64,000 nucleotides of DNA from Polytrichum commune (GCA_950295325.1 OX485806.1:28274001-28338000), one strand, 5' to 3'; positions 1 to 11,790 are shown, counted from the stretch's first letter. Numbers and translations: made by a program. Notes: generated by a model not told the origin, from the sequence alone.

Positions 1-216
1 AACAATAACTATCGATGAAGCATAACACTTCTCCCACTTTGTTAGGACCTTAGGACGACCTCCTTTAGACAATGCTACACTCGTAGAAAGCCTCTTTCTC
101 ACTCTATTAACTAGAGACTGTGCCAAACCCACACTCTTTGCAATCTCTCTACTGCTCCTCCCCTTCTCTATCAAGGCTACAATATTTTGCTCTTTCTCTT
201 GTGAAATAGGTCTCAT
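1..216 (-). CDS. Tc1/mariner-type transposase, N-terminal DNA-binding part (cut by window edge)
   Basis: The frame opens at an ATG (complement of 214-216) and stays open for 72 codons to the window edge. The visible protein starts MRPISQEKEQNIVALIEKG, continues with a helix-turn-helix core reading SSREIAKSVGLAQSLVNRV, then a basic RKR and a GGRPKVLT motif. This order (HTH, then a GRPxxLT linker leading to a second HTH) is the usual start of Tc1/mariner transposases. In the family this part binds the terminal inverted repeats, and a downstream DDE/D catalytic domain, lying outside the window here, cuts and pastes at TA sites. Nothing in the visible part is broken, so the element may be intact or recently active, but the catalytic part cannot be judged. 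The terminus of the element was not identified. A Pogo or bacterial-type HTH is less likely because of the GRPKVLT linker. Confidence 0.82.
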   Translation of the reverse strand, partial: MRPISQEKEQNIVALIEKGRSSREIAKSVGLAQSLVNRVRKRLSTSVALSKGGRPKVLTKWEKCYASSIVIV

Positions 217-352
217 CTTTCTATACAACCTCCACAAAGCCACAACACGGTACACACGAAACCCTCCAATTTTTTTGACTTAAAACGATGAAGAAACAAG
301 AAAATGAGACACTCAAAAGACAAAGTGTTTGAAATGAAGTTAGATAAGGTAC

Positions 353-422
353 TAGACAAGGCTCAATATACTTGTCATTTACATAGGGTGTTAGACAAGG
401 CTCAATATACTTGTCATTTACC
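353..422. repeat. 39-bp direct repeat, two copies
   Basis: Two adjacent units begin TAGACAAGGCTCAATATACT at 353 and 392. About 30 bases are identical and the period is 39. They lie 140-210 bases upstream of the transposase ATG. Tc1-like elements often carry direct repeats near their ends as transposase-binding sites, so these may belong to the 5' end of the same element. That link is inference. Confidence 0.75.
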
Positions 423-791
423 ACCCAAATATAAGTGTTCAAAAAAGAAGAGTGACCACATAAGACGTCCCTCCATACCTTAAATTCTTCCATAGCATGA
501 TGATTCTACCAATAATCTATCTATCCAGCTACACACACACCTTTACACATATGCTACTGAGTATGTCCTGGAACAAAACCTATATGTTTGTTGGCATTTT
601 AGGCCCATAAGTTTTTCCTTGAATGAATATGTCCATCCAGATGGATGATTGGATGAACTTGTCTTCCAAAATTGATTGTTCCATATTTTATAATCAACGT
701 GGAAGTCTACTCTATGGAAGGTCACACAAAACAAAGAAAAAACAATAAGAAATTTGGAAGAAAAATGGGACAATACTTATTTGACTAGAAC

Positions 792-899
792 AATTAAACT
801 TAGTAGCTCATCCACGTATTCCACATACTATAATATGTTATATGCTCTTTATTGTACTAACAATAACAAGGATATGTGGATGAGCTCCTAAGTTTAGTT
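792..899. repeat. Foldback / small MITE-like inverted repeat
   Basis: Two arms of about 31 bases face each other across roughly 45 bases of AT-rich loop. The left arm contains CTTAGTAGCTCATCCACGTA (about 799-818). The right arm contains the near-complement GGATATGTGGATGAGCTCCT (870-889). Three or four mismatches separate the arms. Size and structure fit a short non-autonomous element or a hairpin relic. No clear target duplication is visible. Confidence 0.65.
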
Positions 900-3411
900 A
901 TTCCTCTTTTTATTATACTAACAATAATTGGTTATACAAGCTTGGATATTTGTTACTTCTCTCTTTCTTTCTTGTTTCTAGGTCAACCCTCATTGCATTA
1001 CATTTGTGTGCAACCTACCAAGCCTTTTATGAATTGAGATGGATTGTCATGCACGTAAATTTCCTTTCGAAAAGGCATTATCGTCTTAGCAAACAAATGG
1101 TTTGAACATGTTTGTTCTAGATATAATTTGCAACACATCAGTATACACCAAATCTTTAACACCAATCATGTGTTCATAAAACATACATAATATGGTTACC
1201 AACATTTGATCAATGGAAATATGATTTGAAATCAACAATATCAAATTGGCAACGTTATAACGTATAAGCTTATTAAACTTACTGTAAACTTACTGTAAAC
1301 TAACAATCATTGCCTATAAAAACATAAATTATGCCATCTATTTCTCTCAAGACTTTATCATGAAAATTTATTAAAATTACTATTAATTTATTAATTTATT
1401 ATTATCCTTGGACCTATCATTTTTTTAAAAGAAGGAGCAATGGTAAAGAGGGTTTGATATCATCATTTGGAATAACATTCATATAACAACCTATCAATAG
1501 ACATGTTGAATTTGTGGGATATTCCAAAAATAGACATATTACTTATAACCCTATGAAAATGCCCAATTTGTGCATGTGATACGAACAAAATATGTATAAA
1601 TTTAACCCCCCCTGCCATTTTCATGATTCTTCATACCCAAGTAAATCCAACCAATCATCAATCAATCCATTAGACAAAGCCTCATGAGCAAAGTTGGGAA
1701 CCTTGTATTTTATTTTATTTTAATATGGTTAACAAGCCAACCTCAACACATTGCTCATGTTTGTCACAACAAGGGCAAGTCACTCTTCTTATTCTTACAC
1801 ATCTAACTACTTGTGTCCATTATAATTGTTCAATTTATCCTTAACCATACAATATGATAGATTGACCTTTCATATCTTTCACACTGACTTGACACTCTAT
1901 ATTGGTGTTCAATATTGAATCTTTTGTGCACGCATAACAACTCAATGTCATGAGGGCGTACATTTATGCTTTCATGCATTTGTAATACATCGCTTTTAGA
2001 TTGCAAATGCTCTAGAACTCCCATGACCACACATCTTCTCAAATCTCCATCGTGATTCGTCATATTTCAACTTCATCATCCATGAAAGTACTTGGATATT
2101 GAAACGACAAAAACACAAGATTCTTTCACTCGAGATCGTGATCCAAAATCCTTGACAGCAAAATATAATATGGTCAATTGTGTTTTACAAATGTTCATAT
2201 ATCATGGAGTCGGCTAAAGGTAAGATAAAATCATGAACATTAGACTATAAGATTCTTCACGCAATGTTATGTGAAATTCACTCCCTATGTACCAAAGTCT
2301 TTGTTTAAGAGTCTTAGACATACACAATTAGTTTTCTTTTCCGGGGGGCATACACTGTGACCCAACATAGTTACAAAATAACAACCTCTTCATGGAATTA
2401 TGTTGTAGTGTCGCTAGTGTGTTATTTGTGTTGGTGTACATGGAGGTTGTTCCGGAGTCCAACACTGTAAGTGATTGTATAAAGGCATTTCTTGATGATC
2501 CTCAATGGCCTAAGCATATTAAAGACCTCAACTAAAGCAAAACAAGATGTGAACTTCTTCAAATATATAATAATACTTGAGATTTTTTGTAGTTAACTAT
2601 AGTTGTTCTAGAATATGGTCTTCAATTTTTCTAGTTAACTATATTTGTTCCCTAAAGTCTATTGAAAAAAATCTAGTTAACTATAGTTATTTTGGCAGTT
2701 GTCCAAGGTTTGAAGACTTTGGTGTCGGGAAAGTCACATGAAACTACTAAAGAAGAGACCTTCATTATTGATGAACATGTTTGAATAAATGCCACGACAA
2801 CCGATGTATGCCTCCATGTTTGACTTGATCAATGTGTTGCGCCTTTATGACATTGCATGTATCATGTGTCTCCCAGACCTTGGTGTTGGTAGGTCGATTT
2901 CCAAGGCATGTCATCAGGAAGAGACTTTCACCGGTTCCCAAGTAGGTTTGAACCCGTGACCAATGTGCATTGCATGCATCCCTAAATAACTTGAATCAAT
3001 ACACTACACTTTTATTATACTTTATGCATCATGACATACTTGTATTTAAGCAAATCTATATATAAAAAGAGATATACATAGAGATATGTAGATATGTATA
3101 GATATATTCTCATAATATGGATTTATTTTGTTACCTCAATTTTATGGGCATATTCACTGATGTACTTTCAATTTGTTGAAATTCCATAAACAATATGAGA
3201 AGTTTAGTGTATACTTGAAAGTTACAACATTGAAATGTGACGAGAAAAATGAAACACGATCAAGTTTGTGGATATCATTTCTCATGATAAATCAATGTAA
3301 TCAAATGATACAAAATGAAAGATAATGAAAACATCTCTTTCAACATTATGTTCATCAAACCTACATGTAAAATTCAATCAAGAGGTCCGCCCATACAACT
3401 CAAGCATGTTA
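900..3411. other. Gene-free AT-rich DNA
   Basis: No reading frame here has recognisable protein motifs, and none is long. The only clear structure is a short degenerate repeat around AGTTAACTATAGTTGTT in three copies (about 2591, 2632 and 2673, period about 41). The rest looks like decayed repeat DNA. Confidence 0.6.
2591..2690. repeat. Short 3-copy repeat (about 41-bp period)
   Basis: CTAGTTAACTATA followed by GTTGTT-like sequence occurs at about 2591, 2631 and 2672 with diverged spacers. It looks like a small decayed minisatellite with no known role. Confidence 0.55.
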
Positions 3412-3413
3412 TA

Positions 3414-4383
3414 CCGTACGTTAAGGGCAGCTTCGGCACAAAATAATTCTAAAAATAGACGCCGAAAATTATGGAAAATTATTGACATTTTTTGCCGAAT
3501 ATAAAATTAATTAATTTTCAAAATTGCCGAAAAGTAAGAAATTTTAACTTCTCACTAGAATTTTACTTACACTGGAAGCATATATGAATTCTGATGGAGA
3601 GAAGGTGCTCATTTTGTAATCAAGCTCACTTACATTAGTCCACAAAGAATATGGGTTAAGAAGTGGCAAGACTCTAAGTGAGGCTTTTCAAATGTGTTGT
3701 ACACAATTTTTTGGAGTCCAATTGAGCATAGAAGATGAAGTTTTATAGAATTTTGTCCAACTAACAAAAGTTGAGAAATCAAGTAATCTTCCACCCCCAA
3801 CAAGTTTTGTGTCAAAATAAATCTTTATGCAAAAGATATGGACAAAACATTGCAGCCATGTAAAGATCAAAAAATTAAAATGCGTTCATAACAGTTTTTC
3901 GGAGCTCATTTGTGCATAGAAGATCAACTTTTTTGGAATTTTGTTGCTCTAAGAAAAGTTTAGAAATCAAGTAATCTTTCACCTCCAACAAATTTTATGT
4001 CATTTGAAGACTCTATGCAAAAGTTATGCGTGTTATAAAAATGAAGTCTAACTAGGTGCTTCACCTCAAACTTTACATATCCCATATGCATTGTTGAACA
4101 CAACTCCACTCTACTTGTTTAAAGCACAGAGCATTCTCAACTCTTCACAAAATCGTGAAAGATTTATATCTTTTGTAAAACTCTTCACACAAATTGTGAA
4201 ATCGTGAATAAACATTCTTGTTTACCGTTAGGTAATAACTTCTTGGATGTATGCCGAAATTGCATTATTAAACTATTTTAAATGCCGAAATTTTTAGTAA
4301 TTTTTTTTTTCCCGCCGAACACTGTTCTTTTACTTTTAATAATTATTCGGCAAGAGAGCGCCGAAGCTGCCCTTAACGTACGG
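3414..4383. mobile_element. Non-autonomous DNA transposon, perfect TIRs, TA target duplication
   Basis: The two ends are perfect inverted repeats. The left end reads CCGTACGTTAAGGGCAGCTT and continues to CGGC; the right end is its exact complement. TA flanks both sides (3412-3413 and 4384-4385), so the terminal match reaches 26 bases if TA is counted. The interior (970 bp in total) has no open frame longer than about 60 codons. It contains an internal duplication: about 3716-3840 resembles 3900-4028, both carrying CATAGAAGAT and AATCAAGTAATCTT. TA duplication is the hallmark of the Tc1/mariner superfamily. The terminal sequence is not one I can assign to a named family. The perfect TIRs suggest fairly recent insertion compared with the related copy at 9848-10864. 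Confidence 0.85.
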
Positions 4384-4835
4384 TAATCCTAGATTAGGTC
4401 TTGGTCCAATGTTGCTTACATATGAGTTATCTCATCTTTGGAAATATTAAGTACACCAAGTCTGCCCATACACCTCAAGCAAGTTATAATTCTAGACTAC
4501 GTCTTGGTCCAATGTTGCGTACATATGAATGGTCTCATCTTTTGAAATATCAAGTACACGTTCATGTGAGGGAACTTAACTTCCCCTATCATCATCATGA
4601 TAACAATGGGTACGTAAGCGTTTGAATATGCAGTGTATTTCAAAGAGGGAGGTTCACAACACCATCACCCAACAAGACTTTGGGGTGGACATGATAATTT
4701 CCAAGTTACACTCTAAGGAAATGGACACGCTAAAGCATGTATACCTCATGTGACCTCATGTGGTCGCTCTTGTGAATTGCACGCCTATGTATGTGCCATG
4801 GTTGAAAGCTAAGAATGGCCAAAAAGACATGCGTC

Positions 4836-5075
4836 CTAAAGAGATTAAAACTACTTGCTCAAAATCTATTAACCGTTCTAGGCTTAACAATGGACATCAT
4901 TGGGGGGAGGCGTATGGATGATGATTTAATAAGCACAAGAGTATTGACATTGACAATGAACAACATAATCATATGAGCTCAAAACCTCATGAGGAAGATG
5001 CTTACATTTGTGATTTGGATGTGCTAATCATCTCACATCGATTGTATGGTTCAAACCCTAGGAGAAGTGCGCGCA
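4836..5075. repeat. Dispersed repeat family 'C', copy 1
   Basis: This stretch aligns by eye with 6097-6335, 48391-48640 and 56055-56250. Shared blocks include AAAGAGATTA, 'aatgaacaacataatcatat/gagctc', 'tttggattt' and 'cctaggagaa'. It is heavily diverged and has no coding content. The family is not one I can name. Confidence 0.55.
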
Positions 5076-5310
5076 ATTTTGAGAATGCTCGTTTCAAACC
5101 CACTTATCTTACATCTTATGTTGCCCTCGGGGTGATCACACCTCCTTATGTTTCGTAACCACATGCGATAATGGGGTATTTAATGGGGGGATATTTATGC
5201 ACCTCTCAAAAAAACTTCCCTATTTGTTTGTAGATAGAAAGCTACTTTGACGTATTTTTGAGCACCTTGATTTTATTTGTAATTTTTTAGAGAGGCTAAT
5301 TTTTGGCACC

Positions 5311-5331
5311 ATTTTTTTTTAAAAAAAAAAT
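5311..5331. repeat. T-tract/A-tract palindrome
   Basis: A run of T's is followed directly by a run of A's, giving a self-complementary homopolymer palindrome. It is probably a slippage product. Confidence 0.7.
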
Positions 5332-6096
5332 CGTACAAGTACCAAATAATGGACGGAATACTATAGCATTGCAAAACCGACTATGTGAGCAACAAATATT
5401 CCATGTCATTGAAATTGTCATTCATTTGGTTTCAATTGGTAATACCAATCCTAAACCATTCAAAGTACCATTCAAAACACAACCAATAGCACTTGGATAT
5501 TAGTTAAAGGGTCCCACATGTTTAGCATCATTGCAAGACCCAATGGCCGTTGAGGAACACTGGCACATTCCTTCCCCAGAAAAACCCTTTGACATTTCCC
5601 TCCATACTAATGTGCTTGATTCAAATTTGGACAGAAACTACACACTTCTTCATCCAAGTAGTCAAACCTATAAATATTCTACTTACCCTACTACACACTT
5701 TTAGGACGATCCTATGTCTATGACCTTAATTTTTTTTCCTACTAGTTACTAAAATAAAGGAATTATCCACCACCTTATTTTACATATAATCATGTAGGGA
5801 TCATATTTACAATGCTATGGTAGATCAAACGAAATTATGAAATATGCCCTAAATGAATTTCATTGAACATATTGTTTATCTCACGTGGTTTCTACAATTC
5901 CAATAGTCACCTCCCCAAGATGTTGCCACTATATAGGTTTTTGTGTTGTTGAGTTTATGGGACTCCCACCAACTAGTATACTATCATCGGTAGTGGCCTA
6001 GGCTCATATAGGGACATAAGCTCTAAAGTAGACGTGCCTAATTCAAACATCTATATTTATGGTGTGGGTCTAAAAATAAAGGCCATAAATACATGT

Positions 6097-6335
6097 GCTT
6101 AAAAGAGATTAGACTTTGTCCTCAAATTTTGCCAATTATTGTAAGCTCCATAGTCAACATAATTGAGAGACTTAATATGATCATTCGGGAAGAAATAGAA
6201 TCTTCACTTTGGTAATGAACAAGATGTTCATATGAGCTCCAAAATATATTGAGAAAAAACAGCTTGAACCTCAATTTGGATTTGTTATTCATTGTGCACG
6301 AAGTGTGTGCTCAATATCCTAGGTAGCGTGGGCCA
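6097..6335. repeat. Dispersed repeat family 'C', copy 2
   Basis: It aligns with the copies at 4836, 48391 and 56055: AAAGAGATTAGACTTTGTCC, then 'atagtcaacataatt', 'gaatcttcactttggtaatg' and 'cctcaatttggattt'. It is closest to the copy in URGT intron 5 (56055-56250). No coding content is visible. Confidence 0.6.
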
Positions 6336-6744
6336 ATTGGAGAAAACCAAGATCTTTTAAGACGCGTCTACATTATGCACCTCCTACAAATGAGGTAGAT
6401 ACTTGGTATTTGAGATACCACATTTTAAAAAGTGCAAAACCTACTACACTAACATACCATTATTCATATCCATAACAGTGTTCTGTGGGACTGACAATAT
6501 TCAACAAAATATTCTTAGATACTCCATGTTTGGACTATATATAGGAGAAGATTCCATAGAATACAGTCACTCCCATAGAATATTGTTATGAATCTGAATA
6601 ATGTTATGATTTAGTGTCATATAGTATTTTGTTTCACTATCGTAACTTTTCGGATGACACTTCTTATGAACGGGTTTACAAAATATTGTCATGGATGATG
6701 GACAAGTTCATCCATTGGCCAAAAACCCTACCTCCTCCCACAAC

Positions 6745-6915
6745 AAATAGTAGTTGCAACACTATAAATCTTTAATCCCCCAAAATTTTTAACAAGGAAT
6801 GACAAATAATGTTGGGTTAACATTTAATGTTGGTGACACTATATCGAGGTTTACAAATTAGTATTGAGCATGACAAGTGGAATTGGTGACACTAAATATG
6901 ACATCTAGTGTAGTT
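6745..6915. repeat. Dispersed repeat, 'GTGACACTAAAT' family
   Basis: This stretch aligns with 20610-20760: both carry 'ttgcaacac.ataaatct', 'aaggaatgacaa.taatgtt.ggttaacatt' and 'ggtgacacta'. The GTGACACTAAAT motif also marks the ends of the large inverted structure at 15101-18805, so these pieces may be fragments of one transposon family. Confidence 0.55.
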
Positions 6916-6964
6916 AGATCTATGTTGTCTTGGCATGTTGCTTCCACCCATGGTCCACCCACCT

Positions 6965-6993
6965 TTGGGGAACGGTGGGGAACGGTGGGGAAC
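6965..6993 (+). repeat. 10-bp tandem repeat (GTGGGGAACG), three units
   Basis: Three adjacent GGGGAACGGT units are visible. It is a small minisatellite with no other feature. Confidence 0.7.
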
Positions 6994-8029
6994 GACACCC
7001 CCAACATCAATGCATATCCTTCATTGTATATTAGATTGTGTTTCTCTAGGCTCCTTGGGATCCACACCCCACGGCCGACTAACATATTCCATTCTCAATG
7101 AACACACATAGGCTTTAGTTACACCTTATCTCTCAACTACATAGGGCTATGTTTCGAGGAGTTCATGTACGTGAGTCCCAACAAGTTACCAACTACGATT
7201 TTGTTGGTGGTGCCCTAGCTAGCCTCGTACACGCCAAAGGTACTACGCATGCAAGTTTCTAAAGCTTTAAGAAGAACGGCACATAGATCGTGTGCTTTAC
7301 GCACCTTTGAATATACTTTATAGCTTATGACTTCCCGACTAACATATGGTATTCACGATGCTCGGGGCTTCAATTCTTTGCACACTTCCGTGATTGGTTG
7401 AATACTTATATCTTTGTAGAGTCAATTGATGTGAAAATAGGGGAATGCTATCATGTGTAGTAGTATATTGAACTTATGTGTAGAAGAAGCTCTACACCCT
7501 TATCGTCTTTCATTGTCTCCTCCACTACCACTATTGTTTTCACTTCACTTCTCTACCTTGTCATTTTATTGCATCATATCAAGATGCAATGACCTATTGC
7601 GACATAGCAATGGTGATGAGGTGGCGACAATATAACCATTGTGAGAACTCGTAACCCTTGTAACTCTTATAGCTCTACATATTATGGGAGAACCATGGAG
7701 CTAGAGCTGGGGCGAAACAACCAGTATATTGGTTCCTTGGAAGCAAGGGTTTAGGCATTCAACAAGGAACGAGTGTATGGGTTGGTTCACCCAAATCATG
7801 GAGATAGGAGGGAAGATCACATTCTTCACTTTCCCACAAAACAACATTAAAAACGGTCAGGTTTTGCTATTGCAGAAACATGGATCAAATGACAAACTTT
7901 CTTGTGTAACTTATTTTGGGTCTTTGACCGACTAACATGAGGAGAAGTGTGTAACCTTAAGTCAATGCATTCATAGTGGACTTTGCTTCTAAATACACAA
8001 GATTGGGGGTCTAGGGCCACTTCACACAC
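6994..8029. other. Gene-free stretch
   Basis: Only short frames are present and none has recognisable motifs. I see no clear repeat structure apart from scattered family fragments. Confidence 0.5.
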
Positions 8030-8510
8030 GAGACTGAGAGCCCGTGACCATTACATTTCAAGCACTCTCATTGGTGGAAAAGGCGGAGCCAGTCCAAGTT
8101 CGTTTCACACTAGGCTTGAGGGACCAAGGGAGTATGTGAGTGCAAGATGGATGTAAAGTCTATATGGATTCCTACATGGCGTCGAATGGATTGTTTTCAA
8201 AAAGCACCTTGTGGAGGTAGGCCTAACACAAAACTGGGAGAGCATGGCACTCCGAACGCTCACAACTGTTGGTTTATTCTATTTTGATCATGTGTGAGGA
8301 CCCCCAAGAACAAAAATTCATTGAACTAGCATTTGGTTGAGAGCCCAGTCACATATGACTTCACACGACACTTGAGGGTCCGTGACCACACTACATGATT
8401 TTGGAGATGTGTTGGGACGGCCCTTGGACACTTTCTTTTGGGCTCTCGCAATTTCATGGTCACTGCTCTTGGATCGTGTGTGAAGTGACCTTTAGAAGAC
8501 TTGATCATTA
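8030..8510. repeat. Dispersed repeat, copy shared with URGT intron 5
   Basis: This segment aligns over its length with 56620-57080. Shared blocks include 'tggtggaaaaggc', 'gagggaccaaggga', 'cctacatgg', 'ggcctaacacaaaac.gggaga', 'cacaactgt.ggtttatt' and 'ccctcgcaatttca'. The copy here is AT-decayed. No protein is recognisable in either copy. Confidence 0.65.
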
Positions 8511-9845
8511 AAAGAGGTTTTGATGTGATAGCTACCTGCCTAAGATAGATGAGGCTAATTCGGTTAACTTCCTTAATCAGACACTTATTTTTGGCTCATA
8601 ATCGGCGGTTCAATCGGTTTAAGTTAGTGGTTGAGTAAATATAGGTTGATTTAGCCGCAACCTTGATGATATTTAGGTTAGTCGCCTTCGCAAAAGTCAA
8701 ACTACACACACTATCCTTCATAATTGGGAGTGTTGTCTACCGAGCTACGACAGAGTTGATTTTCGTGCCCGAGGTGGGCAAATTAGGAGGCGGCATGTGG
8801 TTGTGAGGTGTCAACCAAGTTGTGTTGTGGGTATTTTATAATGAAAAGAACAATTTGACAACATCGTATCTTACATGTGACCACTTTAGAGACACAACAC
8901 AACCAATATTGGCATTAAAACTTGGTTTTTATTGGCAAATGACCCATGTAGAATTTGCTCATGATGTTGTCCACTTACACAACATTGAACGGTAAAAGCG
9001 TTCCCCCTATAACACCATATTGGGAAGCAGAGAATGTTTGATTCTAGAACTTGGATCAACACCTTCCTCAACTATGATTTCAGCGATTTCGAATTCTTTG
9101 GTCTTGATTCACAATTGCTAACATGCTAAAGCTTCTAATGCTCGAGTCCATTGGCTTGGTGATTCCACAAAGCTGGAGGTGTCCACATTAGCCTCATCTA
9201 CCTTATGTTGAATTGCAATTCAAAATAGAGGGTTCTCTTCGTTTTGGTCCTTTTAATTTTATGTCCATCAATATGGAGGTAGATATGGTCATGTGATGTA
9301 GTGGTGACCACAAACCTCAATATCCCACCATAGTATTGTCTAGTGATTTGTGATGGTTCCAAATGGAGAAGCTTGTAAAGTAGCAATTCAAAACAAATTG
9401 TTATGACATGAGCTATAAACAAGGGAGGCTAACTTCCGGTAGGTTGGCAACCTTATTGGCACCATAAAGTAGGCTTCCCAATCCTTCTCTTCCTCCCCGT
9501 TTTTCTAGGATTTATGGATGTTAGTTTCCGGAAGTTTTGTAGTGCCATCCTTGCTCATGTCATTGGTCTTTTTGCCACATGAGATTCTTGAGCCTAAAAT
9601 CAACCCAAAAAGCATTGACACCATTGAGTTGATCTTCAAGTTTAAATTGGACTAAATCCAAGACCAAAATTAAAACATGTTGAATTCTATCATAAGATTC
9701 TACGATAGAATATGCATAATTGATTATGATAAGATTATTGTAGTTGTTTTGATTATATTTTCACTATTCAACATTTAAGTACACTCTAAACTCCATAGTA
9801 TCACACCTATGACAATCAAAGTGCACAAAATTTTCCGGAGTTATG
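8511..9845. other. Gene-free stretch
   Basis: There are short frames only, no recognisable protein, and no clear inverted or tandem repeat. Confidence 0.5.
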
Positions 9846-9847
9846 TA

Positions 9848-10864
9848 CCGTAGTTTAATAGCAGGTTCGGCACAAAATAATTCTAAAAATAGATGCCGAA
9901 TATTTTGGCATATTATTGGCATTTTTGCCGAATATAAAATTAATCAATTTTCAAAATTGCCGAAAAGTAAGAATTTTTTACTTCTCACTAGAGTTTTACT
10001 TACAGTGGAAGCATATGTGAATTTTGAAAGAGAGAAGGTGCTCCTTTTGTAATCAAGCTCACTTACATTAGTCCACAAAGAATATGGGTTAAGAAGTAGC
10101 AAGACTCTAGGTGAGGCTTTTGAAATGTGTTGTACACGAATTTTTGGAGTCCAATTGAGCATAGAAGATGAAGTTTTATAGAATTTTGTCCAACTAACAA
10201 AAGTTGAGACAACTGTTGTCACTGAAGCGCTATATATGAGATTCTTCATGGTGCACTATGAATCAACGGTCCGGATGCACCATGAAGAATCTCATATATA
10301 GCGTCTTAGTGACACGGCAACCGAACCGGCAAAAAGTTGTGAATCTAGCCAAAAAATGTGTGGAAATATCAATCCCCAAAAATTAAAATGCGTTCGTAAC
10401 AGTTTTTCGGAGCTCATTTGTGCATAGAAGATCAACTTTTTTGGAATTTTGTTGGTCTAAGAAAATTTTAAAAATCAAGTAATCTTTCACCTCCAACAAA
10501 TTTTATGTCATTTGAAGACTCTATGCAAAAGTTATGCGAGTTATAAAAATGAAGTCTAACTCGGTGCTTCACCTCAAAGTTTACATATCCCATATGCATT
10601 GTTGAACACAACTCCACTCTACTTGCATAAAGCACATAGCATTCTCAACTCTTCACTCACATCTTGCTTGTCGTTCAATGCAAGAGAGATGTACAAGATA
10701 TAAGCTTAAATAGAAAATTAAAAATGAATTTAAGCCCAAATTTTAAAAATGAAAAGAGAAAATTGCCGAAAATACGAATATACTATTTTTAGGTGCCAAA
10801 CCTACTTTTTGAACTTTAATTAATTATTCGGCTAACATGTGTCAAACCAACTATGAACCTACGG
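9848..10864. mobile_element. Second, older copy of the TA-flanked transposon
   Basis: The ends read CCGTAGTTTAATAGCAGGTT on the left and, as reverse complement, CCGTAGGTTCATAGTTGGTT on the right, with TA on both sides (9846-9847 and 10865-10866). Long stretches match the 3414-4383 element, for example 'gagagaaggtgctc.ttttgtaatcaagctcacttac' and 'aaaattaaaatgcgttc'. The TIRs have diverged from each other, unlike those of copy 1, so this insertion looks older. About 120 bp of the copy 1 interior is replaced here by a foldback segment (10211-10321). Confidence 0.82.
10211..10321. mobile_element. Foldback element nested in the transposon copy
   Basis: Two arms of about 46 bases flank a loop of about 19 bases. 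The inner 30 bases of the arms are identical: GCTATATATGAGATTCTTCA plus TGGTGCA, and its complement. The outer parts differ by a few bases (TTGTCACTGAAGCG against CCGTGTCACTAAGACG). The segment is absent from the equivalent position in the 3414-4383 copy, so it inserted later or replaced local sequence. It would form a strong hairpin if transcribed. Target duplication is not clear. Confidence 0.75.
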
Positions 10865-10866
10865 TA

Positions 10867-11594
10867 GTGTGAACATGGATGCACGATAACAGAGAATTAG
10901 TGTAGCACGTGACATTATGGAAAGAAAAAGAAAGTGCAACATTGTAATGTCAAAGTTGGTGACTTCATACATGGGATATGGATAATCTCCAAAGTCACAC
11001 ACATACCAAAGCTTATGGTACGATTGGGTAGTCCAAGAAGTCAAGAAACACTTTGTACATGACCTTGGTGAAAGACCCCAACATGGAGCAGATTGGGAAG
11101 GTTACAAAGAAGGTGGTGGAGAGAATGATACAATTATGGATCTACAAAACGTTAGAGACGATGAAAATTGGTTAGGTTCACTAGTGGATGGGAGCTGGAT
11201 GATCTTGGTTTTGGGTTTAGCGAAGGTATGAAAGCTTTGAATGTAGGAGGGAGGCATTTGGGCAACTAGGGCATTCAACGTGGGCTTTATGAAGATGATG
11301 AAGAAGAATACGAATTTTATGATTTTTGGATGACAACAATTGTGCAGTGGATTCTTAGTTTGTAGGTCTCCACATAAGTGAACCTTGTTGAGAAGTGGAA
11401 TCTTACTCTCTTTTTGGCCTTCAAGCAAAATGCTTTGTCGACTTCAATCTTAGTAGAAAACTACATTTGTTTAAATGGTGAAAGGGAGCTTGCTAGCAGT
11501 GCTAATTTATGTCATCTGTGGACCAGAATGAAGTGATGATATTGAAATTTGTGCAAAAATTAGGTCTTAAAGACAAGAAGCTCCAGGTGCAATA
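10867..11594. other. Gene-free stretch with one short plus-strand open frame
   Basis: A plus-strand frame from about 10985 to 11205 stays open for about 70 codons and has acidic and glycine-rich composition (for example HDLGERPQHGADWEGYKEGG). It has no recognisable domain, and I do not call it a gene. Confidence 0.4.
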
Positions 11595-11790
11595 GTTATG
11601 ATTTAAGAAAGAAGAGTAGGACTTTACCTCGATCTAATCCATTTACATGAATTTATAGAATATTCCTCAAATTTAGCAAAGACAAACTCAAAAATGTCAA
11701 CATGTAATTGGTTGGCCTTGGAAACACTAAGATCTTGACCACTTATGCCCAAAATCCTCCCCCGACACTGACAACCTTGTATGCAAAATG
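11595..11790. repeat. Dispersed repeat family 'D', copy 1
   Basis: This is one of four related segments of about 200-250 bp (also 13988-14225, 39738-39975 and 61735-61965). The best shared block reads 'tcaacatgtaattggttggccttggaaacactaagatcttga', close to 'acatataaccagttggacttggaaacactagtatttt' in the copy at 61.7 kb. All are on the same strand. The family is unnamed and no coding frame is conserved. Confidence 0.65.

Noticed and set aside
2938-2965. Possible SINE B-box (reverse complement GGTCACGGGTTCAAACC)
   Set aside because: No A-box at the right distance and no tail or target duplication.
10985-11205. Plus-strand frame of about 70 codons with VQEVKKHFVHDLGERPQHG-like sequence
   Set aside because: Looks protein-like in composition but has no start codon context, splice sites or domain that I can support.
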